Positions 1-9,047 of a DNA stretch of 64,000 nt are shown in pieces. Source of the DNA: Bacteroidales bacterium UBA6445 (lineage in GTDB: Bacteria > Bacteroidota > Bacteroidia > Bacteroidales > UBA932); contig DJOF01000023.1 of the NCBI GenBank assembly GCA_002439585.1, forward strand, positions 124,001-188,000. The letters are read 5' to 3'. The notes beneath the pieces were generated by a model. It saw only the letters and a program-made list of their open reading frames with translations. It was not told the origin of the DNA and made no database searches. The position numbers were made by a program, and so were the translations under genes. Numbering within the stretch: the first letter of the stretch is position 1; each line of letters opens with the position of its first letter.

Positions 1-192
1 AGGAAACTCTCACTTGATCTTTCATTCATCGGCCCTGGCAAATGGAAAATGGAGATTTTCCGTGACGGCCCGAATGCAGACAGGGCGGCTTGTGATTTCG
101 TCCATACTGCGGCTGAACTTCCGTCCGACAGGATAATGAACATAGATATGGCTCCTGGTGGAGGCTGGGTGGCCAAGATTACAAAAGAATAG
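1..192 (+). CDS. GH97 alpha-glycosidase, C-terminal fragment (5' end outside window)
   Basis: An open frame runs from base 1 to the TAG at 190-192 and gives 63 residues. The segment NADRAACDFV and the end MAPGGGWVAKITKE match the C-terminal beta-sandwich of glycoside hydrolase family 97 (SusB-like) enzymes, where an 'I.RDG.NAD' turn and an 'APGGGW' ending are typical. Family members are periplasmic or surface alpha-glucosidases or alpha-galactosidases. The catalytic barrel lies upstream of the window, so retaining or inverting type cannot be judged. aroB starts 3 bases after the stop, so the two may be co-transcribed although their functions are unrelated. Confidence 0.75.
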   Translation, partial: RKLSLDLSFIGPGKWKMEIFRDGPNADRAACDFVHTAAELPSDRIMNIDMAPGGGWVAKITKE

Positions 193-195
193 GCG

Positions 196-1239
196 ATGCT
201 GCCTATCAGGATATATTCCGGTGACAGGCCGGCAGGTGTCTCCCGATACCTGTCCGGCTTTAATTCCATATATATAGTCGCTGACCACAATGTGAGAGAC
301 TGTGCGCATGAGGTGGAGAAAGAGGTATGTGCTAAAGGTGTTTTCTTTATCGATGCATCTGAATCTCACAAGAATATGGAGACAGTCATGGACTTGTGCC
401 GCTGGCTTCTCGATGCCGAAGCCGGACGTGATGCCCTTGTGCTGTCGATAGGCGGGGGCATTACTTCTGATATAGCCGGATTCGCGGCATGCATATACAA
501 GAGAGGTGTCAAGTATGCCAATTTCCCGACGACGCTGCTGGCACAGGTAGATGCAGGGATAGGCGGCAAGACAGGTGTCAATCTCGATGGATACAAGAAT
601 ATGCTCGGTGTCATACGTCAGCCAGAATTTACCTATATTTGCCATTCCGTACTTTCCAGACTCCCGTATCATCAGTTCATAGGAGGGGCGGCAGAGTTAG
701 TCAAGACATTTATAATAGATAATAAGGACGGCCATTACGGCCGAGCTATATCACTACTGTCGAAAATAGACTCTTCCAATGACAAGTCAGAAGCCATATT
801 GTCGGGGTCGGAGGGGCTGAATGTTTTGGCTTTGGCGGCTGCTAGAATAAAGGCTTCTATAGTTGAGAAGGACGAATACGACAAGGGAGAGAGGATGAAG
901 CTCAATCTCGGGCATACATTTGCCCATGCAATAGAGAGGACTGCAGCCATCCGAAGCATAGACATATCGCATGGTGAAGCTGTCGCTATGGGTATCATTT
1001 TGGCAGCAAGATTCTCTGATAGGCTCTACAGCGGAGATATGGAGGCTCTTCTGGCGGAGGATTTCCGAAGGGCAGGGCTTCCGGTTGCTTCTCCTTTCGC
1101 AGCATCGGATCTGTGGGCTGATATCTCCAAGGATAAGAAAGCTGAAGGCGGAGAAGTGAGATTTGTCCTTATCAAGGCAATAGGGGATGTGCAGATTTGC
1201 GCTATAGGCATCGAAGAGGCCAAAGGACTGTTTGCATAG
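196..1239 (+). CDS. aroB: 3-dehydroquinate synthase
   Basis: This 347-residue protein converts DAHP to 3-dehydroquinate, the second step of the shikimate pathway, in the cytoplasm with NAD and a divalent metal. Visible family motifs are SIGGGITSDIAGF (about 84-96, NAD binding), FPTTLLAQVDAGIGGKTGVN (110-129), GGAAELVKTF (metal-ligand Glu), NLGHTFAHAIE and HGEAVAMGI (metal-ligand His). The length is normal. The start at 196 is the first ATG after the GH97 stop. The gene heads a run of aro genes and is followed after 67 bases by the aroD-aroA fusion. Confidence 0.95.
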   Translation: MLPIRIYSGDRPAGVSRYLSGFNSIYIVADHNVRDCAHEVEKEVCAKGVFFIDASESHKNMETVMDLCRWLLDAEAGRDALVLSIGGGITSDIAGFAACIYKRGVKYANFPTTLLAQVDAGIGGKTGVNLDGYKNMLGVIRQPEFTYICHSVLSRLPYHQFIGGAAELVKTFIIDNKDGHYGRAISLLSKIDSSNDKSEAILSGSEGLNVLALAAARIKASIVEKDEYDKGERMKLNLGHTFAHAIERTAAIRSIDISHGEAVAMGIILAARFSDRLYSGDMEALLAEDFRRAGLPVASPFAASDLWADISKDKKAEGGEVRFVLIKAIGDVQICAIGIEEAKGLFA

Positions 1240-1306
1240 TTCCGGTGTCAACAGTATACATGACATACCGAGTATTTTGCCGTGGTGGCTCCAAAAATTT
1301 TGAAGA

Positions 1307-3418
1307 ATGATTTGTACGACAATTCAGAACAAGAATGCGGGTGAAATTGCCGCTATCCTCTCTTCCGGCAAGGTGGAGATGGCGGAAATCCGTCTGGATA
1401 ACTGCAAGCTGAGCCGAGACGAGATCGAGGATATATTCTCCGGTTCGGATATTCCGTTGGTGGCAACCTGCCGGATTTCATCCTTGAGAACGGCTATGGT
1501 GGAAAGCATGGAATGTGACAGAAAGACAGAGACGAAGGTTCTTCAGGTTGCCGAATCCAAGTTGATGACGGCTATCCATGCTGGAGCGGCATATGCTGAC
1601 ATAGAATTGGACGCCCCACCCATGCTCTCAAAAAGAATAAGAAGGGAGGCTACGGAATACGGCACGGTACTGATACGGTCATTCCATGATTTCTCAGGAG
1701 CAGATTCTATTGAAGGCCTCAAAGCTGTAGCGGAGAAATGCTATGCCCAGGGGGCAGATATCGCAAAGATAGCAGTGACGGCTGTTGATGGTGAGGATGT
1801 TGGTTCTCGAGTTCTATCTTTGTATGATATATTTGAGCCTCAAAGGCTTATAGCTTTTGCTATGGGTGAGACCGGGACAAGGACGAGGATTGAAAGCCTT
1901 GCCAAGGGAGCACCGTTCTCCTATGCCGCTTTATCTGACGATGATAAGGCTGCCCCAGGACAGATTCCAACCGAAGATATGGTCCGTGAGGTGTACAAAG
2001 GTTTCAGATTCGTAGGAGAGGGATCGTCTCCGGTGAATATGCCTTCTTCCAAAAGCTATGCGCAGAGGGCGATCATAGCCGCATCTCTTGCATCAGGAAA
2101 GTCCGTCCTCGGCGGATATACCCCGTGTGATGATACCGATGCTGCAATCTCTGCTGCAAGGGCTTTGGGTGCCCAGGTCAAGGTAGGTATTTCCTACAAT
2201 GGCGCAGAGAAAGAAAAAGATGGATCTTCGGTCGAGATTACGGGTATAGGAGCACACGAGTCCTGTCTTTCGATAAAGACACTTGATACCTGTGAATCCG
2301 GGCTTCTTACGAGGCTTATGCTACCTCTCCTGTCTCTCTTGAATAAGGAAGATTCTTTTACAGTCGAAGGTACGGGCACATTGCTTAGAAGGCCACTCAA
2401 GGGGGTCAGACAGATAATGTCGTCATTCGGCGTCAACATAGAGAATCTCGAGAGCCATAGTGGCAGTAAAGGGCAGTCAGAAGATGATGTATTTGTGCCA
2501 TTGAGCTCTCATGGGCATCTCCGCTCCTGCGATGCTGTAATCTCGGGTAAGGACGGCTCACAGCTTATCTCAGGCCTTGCTATGGCTCTTCCTCTTGCGG
2601 GCAGGGATGCAGAGATAAGGGTGACTGAACCCAAGAGTATTCCGTATGTGTTCATGACGGCCGATACGATGAAGCTCTTCGGTGTAAAGGTATGGTGTGA
2701 CATGGAGGGAGGCGAAGAGTTCAGACAGAGTCGCGACTGGAATTATTGTGACGCACTGACTCTCCACGTGGAAGGAGGACAGTCATACAAAAGTACCGCG
2801 ATGATGATTGAGGGTGACTGGAGTACAGCTGCATGTTTCCTTGTGGCTGGGGCTGTATTCGGCAGTGTTGAGGTCTCGGGCCTTGATACCAAATCTCTTC
2901 AGGCAGATCTCTCTATTATGGATATTCTTATGGAAGCTGGGGCGAGCATTTCCCAAGATGGTGAGGATGATCCCAAGGGCAATATTCATGTCAGGAGGGC
3001 TCCTCTTACTCCATTTGACATAGATGCTGACAATTGCCCGGATCTTGTTCCGATAGCTGCTGTGTTGGCCGCTTTCTGTGAAGGAGAGAGCCGTATATCT
3101 GGGATAGGACGTCTCTCTGCCAAGGAAAGTGACAGGACTAAGGCCGTATTTGAAATGCTTGAAGGCCTTGGAGTCAGGGTCAAGTACTCTGCTGACGAAC
3201 TTCGCATAAAGGGGCTTTCGCTTGCGCACCGTATTCTCGGAGACAAAATGTTGCATGGCGGGAATTTCTCTTCCAGTCATGATCACAGGATGGCAATGGC
3301 ATTGGCCGTGGCCTCTCTCGGAGCGGATTCCCCAGTCGTGATAGACGATAAGGAATGTGTAGCGAAGTCCTTCCCAGAGTTCTTCAGCCTTTTTGATTCG
3401 TTCTCAGGGAGGATGTGA
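1307..3418 (+). CDS. aroDA: Bifunctional type I 3-dehydroquinate dehydratase / EPSP synthase (AroD-AroA fusion)
   Basis: This 703-residue protein carries two shikimate enzymes in one chain. Residues 1 to about 215 are a type I dehydroquinase: the EIRLD strand (27-31), His in RSFHDFSG (His127) and the Schiff-base Lys in IAKIAVTA (Lys154). Residues from about 234 are EPSP synthase: NMPSSKSYAQRAIIA (PEP and S3P site Lys249), DHRMAMALAVA and ECVAKSFPEFF near the C-terminus. The fused steps (dehydroquinate to dehydroshikimate, and S3P to EPSP) are not consecutive; AroE and AroK activities lie between them and are not encoded in the window. The stop is one base before the aroC start, so translation is probably coupled. 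Confidence 0.93.
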   Translation: MICTTIQNKNAGEIAAILSSGKVEMAEIRLDNCKLSRDEIEDIFSGSDIPLVATCRISSLRTAMVESMECDRKTETKVLQVAESKLMTAIHAGAAYADIELDAPPMLSKRIRREATEYGTVLIRSFHDFSGADSIEGLKAVAEKCYAQGADIAKIAVTAVDGEDVGSRVLSLYDIFEPQRLIAFAMGETGTRTRIESLAKGAPFSYAALSDDDKAAPGQIPTEDMVREVYKGFRFVGEGSSPVNMPSSKSYAQRAIIAASLASGKSVLGGYTPCDDTDAAISAARALGAQVKVGISYNGAEKEKDGSSVEITGIGAHESCLSIKTLDTCESGLLTRLMLPLLSLLNKEDSFTVEGTGTLLRRPLKGVRQIMSSFGVNIENLESHSGSKGQSEDDVFVPLSSHGHLRSCDAVISGKDGSQLISGLAMALPLAGRDAEIRVTEPKSIPYVFMTADTMKLFGVKVWCDMEGGEEFRQSRDWNYCDALTLHVEGGQSYKSTAMMIEGDWSTAACFLVAGAVFGSVEVSGLDTKSLQADLSIMDILMEAGASISQDGEDDPKGNIHVRRAPLTPFDIDADNCPDLVPIAAVLAAFCEGESRISGIGRLSAKESDRTKAVFEMLEGLGVRVKYSADELRIKGLSLAHRILGDKMLHGGNFSSSHDHRMAMALAVASLGADSPVVIDDKECVAKSFPEFFSLFDSFSGRM

Positions 3419-3419
3419 T

Positions 3420-4421
3420 ATGGACACGTTCGGAAGGATATTCAGAGTGTCTGTCTTTGGAGAGTCTCACGGTCCGGCAATAGGCGTGACTATTGACGGG
3501 GTACGGGCAGGCCTTGATATTGCGGAAGAGGATTTTGTGGATGATATAGCCAGGCGCAAGAGTGGGGCTTTAGGTACGACAGCAAGGATAGAAGAGGATC
3601 GTCCCGAGATTGTCAGCGGTGTGTATCGTGGCCATGCGACAGGAGCTCCGCTTACGATTCTTTTTGCAAACGGAAATGCTCGTTCCGAGGATTATAGTCT
3701 GTTCGCACGTATGCCGAGACCTGGCCATGCTGACTATAGCGCAAATGTAAAGTGGAAAGGATTCAATGACCCGAGAGGCGGAGGGCATCTTTCTGGAAGA
3801 CTTACGCTACCGATTGTGGCGGCCGGTGTAATAGCTAAGAAAATGATAGGAGGCTGCTCTGTTCGGGCTGAGATAGAAGAAATTGGTGGAGCACCGGCAT
3901 CTCTGGCCAAGCAGACTATCGCGGAGGCGGTCTCCATGCATGATTCTGTAGGTGGCGTGGTACGGTGTGAGATAACCGGAGTGCCGGCCGGTGTAGGCGA
4001 GCCTTTCTTTGATTCGGTAGAATCGCTTATCTCTCATGCTATATTCGCAATTCCTGGAGTCCGTGGAATAGAATTTGGAGACGGATTCGCGGCCGCCCGT
4101 ATGAGAGGTTCAGAGCACAATGACCCTTGGAAGGCTGACACGGCGTCAGAAGACAGCCGTCTTGTCCCCGAGAAGAATGGTGCCGGAGGTATCAACGGAG
4201 GCATCACTAATGGTGCTCCGATAGTATTTAGGGTCGCATTCAAGCCGGCATCGAGCATAGGCAGGCCGCAGAAGACATATGATTGTGCATCAGGCACTAC
4301 TGGAACGCTTGAGATCCTCGGACGGCATGACGCCTGTTTCGTACTGAGGACACCACCGATCGTAGAGGCTATGGCAGCGATTGTGCTGGCAGATTTGATG
4401 GCTTTGCACTTGCAGATTTGA
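3420..4421 (+). CDS. aroC: Chorismate synthase
   Basis: This 333-residue enzyme makes chorismate from EPSP using reduced FMN. Motifs are [11 protein letters not shown] near the N-terminus, [10 protein letters not shown], and [13 protein letters not shown]. It is slightly shorter than the common 350-360 residues because the C-terminus is compact. I chose ATG 3420 rather than the upstream in-frame ATG at 3393. An AGGGAGG Shine-Dalgarno at 3406-3412 sits 7 bases before it, and [14 protein letters not shown] is the normal family N-terminus. The last codons come 17 bases before the sufB start, so the aro and suf genes form one apparent operon. Confidence 0.95.
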   Translation: MDTFGRIFRVSVFGESHGPAIGVTIDGVRAGLDIAEEDFVDDIARRKSGALGTTARIEEDRPEIVSGVYRGHATGAPLTILFANGNARSEDYSLFARMPRPGHADYSANVKWKGFNDPRGGGHLSGRLTLPIVAAGVIAKKMIGGCSVRAEIEEIGGAPASLAKQTIAEAVSMHDSVGGVVRCEITGVPAGVGEPFFDSVESLISHAIFAIPGVRGIEFGDGFAAARMRGSEHNDPWKADTASEDSRLVPEKNGAGGINGGITNGAPIVFRVAFKPASSIGRPQKTYDCASGTTGTLEILGRHDACFVLRTPPIVEAMAAIVLADLMALHLQI

Positions 4422-4438
4422 AGAATGTTAGGAAGAAG

Positions 4439-5884
4439 ATGGATATAAACGAAGAAAAGGAACTCCTTCAGGAGATCACCACCAAGGAATACAAAGAAGG
4501 TTTCGTGACGGATGTGGCTCAGGATTTCATTCCGAAGGGACTCAATGAGGATACTGTAAGGCTGATTTCAGAGCGTAAGGGAGAGCCAGACTGGCTTTTG
4601 GCGTTCAGACTTGACGCCTATCGCAAATGGAAGACCATGAAGATGCCCAGGTGGGGACATCTTGACATACCGGAGATAGATTTCCAGGATATAATATATT
4701 ATGCAGCCCCGAAGAAGGACGCTGACAGGCCTAAGGAGATAGATCCGAAGCTTGAAGAGACATTTGACAAGCTCGGTATCCCGATTAAGGAGCGAAAGGC
4801 TTTGGCCGGGGTGACTGCGGTAGATGCCGTCTTTGACTCTGTGTCTGTAGCAACGACATTCCGTAAAGAGTTGGCTGATAAGGGGATCATCTTCTGCTCG
4901 TTCAGCGAAGCGGTCAAGGAGCATCCCGATCTTGTAAGGAAATACCTGGCCTCTGTTGTCCCGTCAGGGGACAATTTCTTCGCTGCCCTTAATTCGGCAG
5001 TCTTCAGTGACGGCTCTTTCTGCTATGTGCCGAAGGGTGTGCGCTGTCCGATGGAGCTATCAAGCTATTTCAGGATCAATGCACGAGGGACAGGCCAGTT
5101 CGAGAGGACGCTTATTGTGGCTGACGAAGGCTCGGCTCTCAGCTATATGGAAGGTTGTACTGCCCCTATGAGAGATGAGAATCAGCTTCATGCTGCAGTG
5201 GTCGAGATAGTTGTGATGCAAGATGCAGATGTGAAGTACAGTACCGTGCAGAATTGGTATCCGGGAGATGCCAACGGCAAAGGCGGCATTCTCAACTTGG
5301 TCACCAAGCGTGGCATATGCCATAAGGGAGCTCACCTTTCCTGGACTCAGGTAGAGACAGGCTCTGCAATAACATGGAAATATCCAAGCACGATTCTCAA
5401 AGGGGATTATTCTTCTTCCGAGTTCTATTCCGTTGCTGTGACCAACAACTACCAGCAGGCGGATACTGGTACGAAGATGATACATATTGGCAAAGGTACC
5501 AAGAGCCGTATTGTAAGCAAGGGTATTTCAGCTGGGCATAGCCAGAACAGTTACCGGGGTATGGTGAGAATGTTGCCTACAGCTGAAGGCGCCCGCAATT
5601 ATTCCCAGTGTGACAGTCTGCTCATAGGCTCTAAATGCGGAGCCCACACTTTCCCCCTGATAAGAAGTGACAATAGCTCTGCAATAGTGGAACATGAAGC
5701 TACTACGTCAAAGATAAGTGATGATCAGCTGTTCTATTGCAACCAAAGAGGAATATCTCCTGAAGATGCTGTAGGGCTGATTGTCAATGGCTATGCCCGT
5801 GAAGTGCTCAGCAAGCTGCCGATGGAGTTTGCCGTTGAGGCCCAGAAGCTGCTTTCTGTATCTCTTGAAGGTTCAGTAGGTTAA
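4439..5884 (+). CDS. sufB: Fe-S cluster assembly scaffold protein SufB
   Basis: SufB (481 residues) is the scaffold subunit of the SufBCD complex, where sulfur and iron are assembled into clusters. Characteristic segments are [38 protein letters not shown], the conserved Cys of [12 protein letters not shown] (equivalent to the sulfur-accepting Cys near E. coli 405), [17 protein letters not shown] and the C-terminal ARE.L..LP.EF. The ATG at 4439 has AGGA a few bases upstream. An in-frame TTG at 4418 overlaps the aroC stop and is less likely. SufA, SufS, SufE and SufU are not found nearby. Confidence 0.95.
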   Translation: MDINEEKELLQEITTKEYKEGFVTDVAQDFIPKGLNEDTVRLISERKGEPDWLLAFRLDAYRKWKTMKMPRWGHLDIPEIDFQDIIYYAAPKKDADRPKEIDPKLEETFDKLGIPIKERKALAGVTAVDAVFDSVSVATTFRKELADKGIIFCSFSEAVKEHPDLVRKYLASVVPSGDNFFAALNSAVFSDGSFCYVPKGVRCPMELSSYFRINARGTGQFERTLIVADEGSALSYMEGCTAPMRDENQLHAAVVEIVVMQDADVKYSTVQNWYPGDANGKGGILNLVTKRGICHKGAHLSWTQVETGSAITWKYPSTILKGDYSSSEFYSVAVTNNYQQADTGTKMIHIGKGTKSRIVSKGISAGHSQNSYRGMVRMLPTAEGARNYSQCDSLLIGSKCGAHTFPLIRSDNSSAIVEHEATTSKISDDQLFYCNQRGISPEDAVGLIVNGYAREVLSKLPMEFAVEAQKLLSVSLEGSVG

Positions 5885-5898
5885 TATGTGGTGAGAAA

Positions 5899-6558
5899 AT
5901 GATGGATTGGATAAATTATACTTTGTTTACGATAGGAGGAGACACACCTGTACTTCTGATTGATCTGCTGACCTCGATAGTCGGTCTTACCTGCGTATTC
6001 CTTGCAGGACGCAACAACAAATACAACTTCTGGATAGGATATCTGTATTCTGTACTTCTGTTCCTGATGTTTTGGAACAAGAACCTGTACGCCAGTCTGT
6101 TGCTTCAGCCGATATCCTTGGGAATCAATGTGCTTGGCCAATACAGGTGGTCTCATCCCAAGAAGGGGGAGGAGAGCTCCGCAAATGCCTCCGACCTTAA
6201 AGTTACCAAGCTTACCTGGTCGCAAAGAGCGTTGACGATTGCCTGTATTCTTGCCTTGGCTTCTGTCTGGGGGTGGGTGATAAGCCTTTTTGGCAACGCA
6301 ATCTTCCCTGGGAAGTTCCAGGCAGATCCGCAGCCATATCTTGATGCGTGCGTGACTATTCTCATACTTGCCGCACAGCTTCTGTCGGCCCTCAAGAAAT
6401 GGGACTGTTGGATAGCCTGGCTACTTGTCAATGTGGCACAGATGGCGATGCATATTTCGGTAGGCCATGTGTTCATGCCTATTGTCTGCTTCCTGTACCT
6501 TGCCAACGGTATATGGTCGCTTGTCACTTGGTCAAAGCTATACAAGGAGAAGGCTTGA
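5899..6558 (+). CDS. pnuC: PnuC-family nucleoside/vitamin transporter
   Basis: A 219-residue integral membrane protein with about seven hydrophobic helices and the aromatic-rich pattern of the PnuC family (LAGRNNKYNFWIGYLYSVLL, LLLQPISLGINVLGQYRW, CWIAWLLVNVAQMAMHI). Family members carry nicotinamide riboside, thiamine or deoxynucleosides by facilitated diffusion, with trapping by a cytoplasmic kinase. No TPP riboswitch and no kinase gene is visible here, so the substrate stays open. It sits between sufB (14-base gap) and sufC in the same direction, which is unusual for suf operons and implies co-transcription. Confidence 0.88.
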   Translation: MMDWINYTLFTIGGDTPVLLIDLLTSIVGLTCVFLAGRNNKYNFWIGYLYSVLLFLMFWNKNLYASLLLQPISLGINVLGQYRWSHPKKGEESSANASDLKVTKLTWSQRALTIACILALASVWGWVISLFGNAIFPGKFQADPQPYLDACVTILILAAQLLSALKKWDCWIAWLLVNVAQMAMHISVGHVFMPIVCFLYLANGIWSLVTWSKLYKEKA

Positions 6559-6616
6559 GAATGTGCTTGTTGACAGTGAGAGCGGATGAACGTTTAACGA
6601 ATAAAAAGACATTGTT

Positions 6617-7363
6617 ATGAGCGATATTTTACTAGAGATAAAAGGGCTTCATGCTTCGGTAGATGACAAAGAGATTCTTCGCGGGATTGACCTGACGATA
6701 CGTAAGGGAGAGATACATGCTGTGATGGGCCCTAACGGGGCAGGCAAGAGTACATTGTCGTCCGTTCTGGCTGGCAAGCCGCAATATAAGGTTACTGAGG
6801 GATCCATTACTTTTATGGGGAAGGATTTGCTTGCTATGGCTCCTGAGGAGCGTGCCTGGGCAGGCATTTTCATGTCTTTCCAGTACCCTGTAGAAATCCC
6901 TGGGGTTACGATTACAAATTTCATGAAGACCGCGGTCAATGCTCGGCGCAAGGCTATGGGAGAGGAACCGATGAAAGCCGGTGATTTCCTTAAACTTATG
7001 AGGGAGAAGATGGCTTTTGTGCAGATGCGTCCCGAATTTGCCAAGAGGGAGGTCAATGTAGGGTTTTCCGGAGGTGAGAAGAAGCGTGACGAGATCTTTC
7101 AGATGGCAATGCTTGATCCGGTACTTTCGATTCTGGACGAGACTGACAGCGGACTCGACGTAGATGCCTTGAAGATAGTAGCAGAGGGCGTGACTTCCCT
7201 GCATACCCCGGACAAGTCATCTATTGTGATCACGCATTATAAGCGTTTGCTTGATTATATTCAGCCGGATATTGTTCATGTGCTCAAGAACGGAGTCATC
7301 GTCACGACTGGAGGTCGCGAGCTTGTGGATGAGATCGAGGATAAGGGATACGACATTTTCTGA
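6617..7363 (+). CDS. sufC: Fe-S cluster assembly ATPase SufC
   Basis: SufC (248 residues) is the ABC-type ATPase that drives conformational change in SufBCD. The Walker A GPNGAGKST is at about 38-46, the Q-loop is in MSFQYPVEIPGV, the ABC signature is FSGGEKKRDE (about 151-160), the Walker B with D-loop is LSILDETDSGLD, and the switch His is in IVITHYKRL. All ATPase motifs are intact. The gene follows pnuC after 58 bases, and sufD begins 4 bases after its stop. Confidence 0.96.
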   Translation: MSDILLEIKGLHASVDDKEILRGIDLTIRKGEIHAVMGPNGAGKSTLSSVLAGKPQYKVTEGSITFMGKDLLAMAPEERAWAGIFMSFQYPVEIPGVTITNFMKTAVNARRKAMGEEPMKAGDFLKLMREKMAFVQMRPEFAKREVNVGFSGGEKKRDEIFQMAMLDPVLSILDETDSGLDVDALKIVAEGVTSLHTPDKSSIVITHYKRLLDYIQPDIVHVLKNGVIVTTGGRELVDEIEDKGYDIF

Positions 7364-7367
7364 TGAT

Positions 7368-8147
7368 ATGGCAGCAACAGTGAAAGGCAAGTCCGGCAAG
7401 CCTGAGATTATAGAAGTAGGACATTATGTTGACCTGCCGGTCGTAAGAGGCGAGAGAACGCTTGAGGTTTCGGACGGGGAGATTGTCAATAGAGTGTATG
7501 TGATAGGCAGAGAATCGGAGGAACAGGAGAGGCTGAGCGATTCAGTCGTAGTTGTTTCTCGACTGCCGTTTGACAACATAGTGGTCGGTTCCGATGCTAT
7601 GGTGCGCCTTACAGTCGTGATCCTTCCGGGAAATAGCATCAGGCTACCTCTTAGAGTGGACATGACGGGGGAAAATGCTGATGTGGCTATATCCGGACTA
7701 TTTGTATGTAGTGGCGAAGACGTTGTAGATATACATACGGACGTGCGTCATAGGGTGCCGTCTTGCAAGTCTTACCAGCTTTTCAACGGCATTGCAGGCG
7801 GCTCTGCAAAGTCTGAGTTCGTGGGGCGTATAGTCGTAGCTCCGGATGCTCAGAAGACAGAGGCCTATCAGACCAATCACAATATAGTCCTTACCGCAAG
7901 TGCACATGCCGAGACCCGACCGCAACTTGAGATCTATGCCGATGACGTCAAATGCTCTCACGGTGCCACGGTCGGCAGGCTCAATGATGACGAGCAGTTC
8001 TATATGCAGTCTCGCGGCATTCCTGAGGAAGAAGCCAAGGTCTTGCAGATGGTATCGTTCGTTGCTCCGGTACTCTCGAATGTGGAGAATGCCATCGACA
8101 AGGAAGTCTTGGACTCAATTATAGAAAAAGCCATCAGAAGCCTGTAA
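7368..8147 (+). CDS. sufD: Fe-S cluster assembly protein SufD, short form
   Basis: This protein has 259 residues when started at ATG 7368, just after the sufC stop. The frame is open further upstream to 7251, but that part overlaps sufC and is not SufD-like. The C-terminal SufD core is clear: KCSHGATVGRLNDDEQFYMQ (with the His equivalent of E. coli 360) and SRGIPEEEAKVLQM. Usual SufD proteins have about 400-450 residues, so the N-terminal helical region is mostly missing while the beta-helix core and the SufB-contacting end remain. It is the last gene of the aro-suf run. Confidence 0.9.
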   Translation: MAATVKGKSGKPEIIEVGHYVDLPVVRGERTLEVSDGEIVNRVYVIGRESEEQERLSDSVVVVSRLPFDNIVVGSDAMVRLTVVILPGNSIRLPLRVDMTGENADVAISGLFVCSGEDVVDIHTDVRHRVPSCKSYQLFNGIAGGSAKSEFVGRIVVAPDAQKTEAYQTNHNIVLTASAHAETRPQLEIYADDVKCSHGATVGRLNDDEQFYMQSRGIPEEEAKVLQMVSFVAPVLSNVENAIDKEVLDSIIEKAIRSL

Positions 8148-8165
8148 GCGGTGCTTCTTGATGGC
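8130..8165 (+). terminator. Hairpin across the sufD stop, candidate operon end
   Basis: GCCATCAGAAGC (8130-8141) pairs with GCTTCTTGATGGC (8153-8165) with one bulged base, and the stop codon lies in the loop. No good T tract follows, so this may be an mRNA 3'-end stabiliser or a weak terminator. It precedes a gene pair on the opposite strand. Confidence 0.45.
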
Positions 8166-8254
8166 CAATTATTCCGACATTGGTGACTTCTTCCAGAGAG
8201 TTGTGCCTTATTTCCAAAGAATAGTGCCCAATGTTGCAGGATACAGGGATTCGG

Positions 8255-9034
8255 TTAGTTCCTTACAAGGTCTCCGAGTTCTATCCAGGGAATGGTAACC
8301 TTGATTATGCCCAGATAGTATGGGCCTATCTCATATTGGCCGTACACATAGGTCAGACCCTGTTCTGATACCTTGAAATTACCGTTGGGCTCTATATCCT
8401 TGATGAAGAGCGCATCATAAGCTTCTTGATCCGGCATGGCGTCTCTTAGCTTGGAGCGCAGAATAGTAGCCAAGTCCTCTTCGTATCCGGGAATGAAGAA
8501 GTCCTTCTCTGTCACCTGCTTGCCGGTCTTGAGGTCTAAGTTGACAGAAGTCTCTGTGGTTGAGCCGTGTGCCCCTCCGGTATACACGTAAGAGTAGGTA
8601 GTGTAGGATATAACATTCTTGTATGAACCTGAGAAATATCCGTCCGTTTTGTTCTCCCAATTTAGAGATCCTAAGTCCTCGGGTATAGCCTTTTCACTGT
8701 CTGAAGCAAAGCTCTCCAACAAGTCTCCTGCTTCCTTCTTGTATTCGTCTACAAAGTCAGCTGCCCATTTGTCGGCAGCCTTCTGGATTGTAAGTCCAGC
8801 ATAGTCGCTGCCGAAGACAGAACCTACAATAATCTCGTCAAAAGCCTGTATTACATTTTCCGGAAGTCCGGATATGGGGAATTCTATGTTTGCACTAACG
8901 GTTACAGAATCCTTGCGACCGTCTGCCAGTGACTCTGTGATATCAACCTTGCATGTATCGGTCTTCATCTCTTGTTCATTGCAGGCGGCAATGACAGCTG
9001 CTGCAATACACAGTGTCGGCAAAATCTTGCTCAT
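8255..9034 (-). CDS. Lipoprotein with DUF4163/DUF3298 (RsiV/PdaC-like) domain
   Basis: A 259-residue exported lipoprotein with lipobox VIAAC (lipidated Cys18). The segments YTYSYVYTGGAHGSTTETS, LDLKTGKQVTEKDFF and the closing TYVYGQYEIGPYYLGIIKVT match the tandem DUF4163 and DUF3298 domains of RsiV and PdaC. These domains bind or modify cell-wall glycans in Gram-positives; in Bacteroidota the role is unknown. It starts 14 bases after the stop of the S9 peptidase on the same strand, so the two probably share a transcript. Confidence 0.85.
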   Translation of the reverse strand: MSKILPTLCIAAAVIAACNEQEMKTDTCKVDITESLADGRKDSVTVSANIEFPISGLPENVIQAFDEIIVGSVFGSDYAGLTIQKAADKWAADFVDEYKKEAGDLLESFASDSEKAIPEDLGSLNWENKTDGYFSGSYKNVISYTTYSYVYTGGAHGSTTETSVNLDLKTGKQVTEKDFFIPGYEEDLATILRSKLRDAMPDQEAYDALFIKDIEPNGNFKVSEQGLTYVYGQYEIGPYYLGIIKVTIPWIELGDLVRN

Positions 9035-9047
9035 GATAAGATGTGTT

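Noticed and set aside
2783..3286. 167-residue minus-strand frame opposite aroA
   Set aside because: It is an antisense shadow of a strongly conserved EPSP synthase domain.
7251..7367. N-terminal extension of SufD inside sufC
   Set aside because: The residues are Ser/Arg-rich shadow sequence of sufC, and a good ATG exists at 7368.
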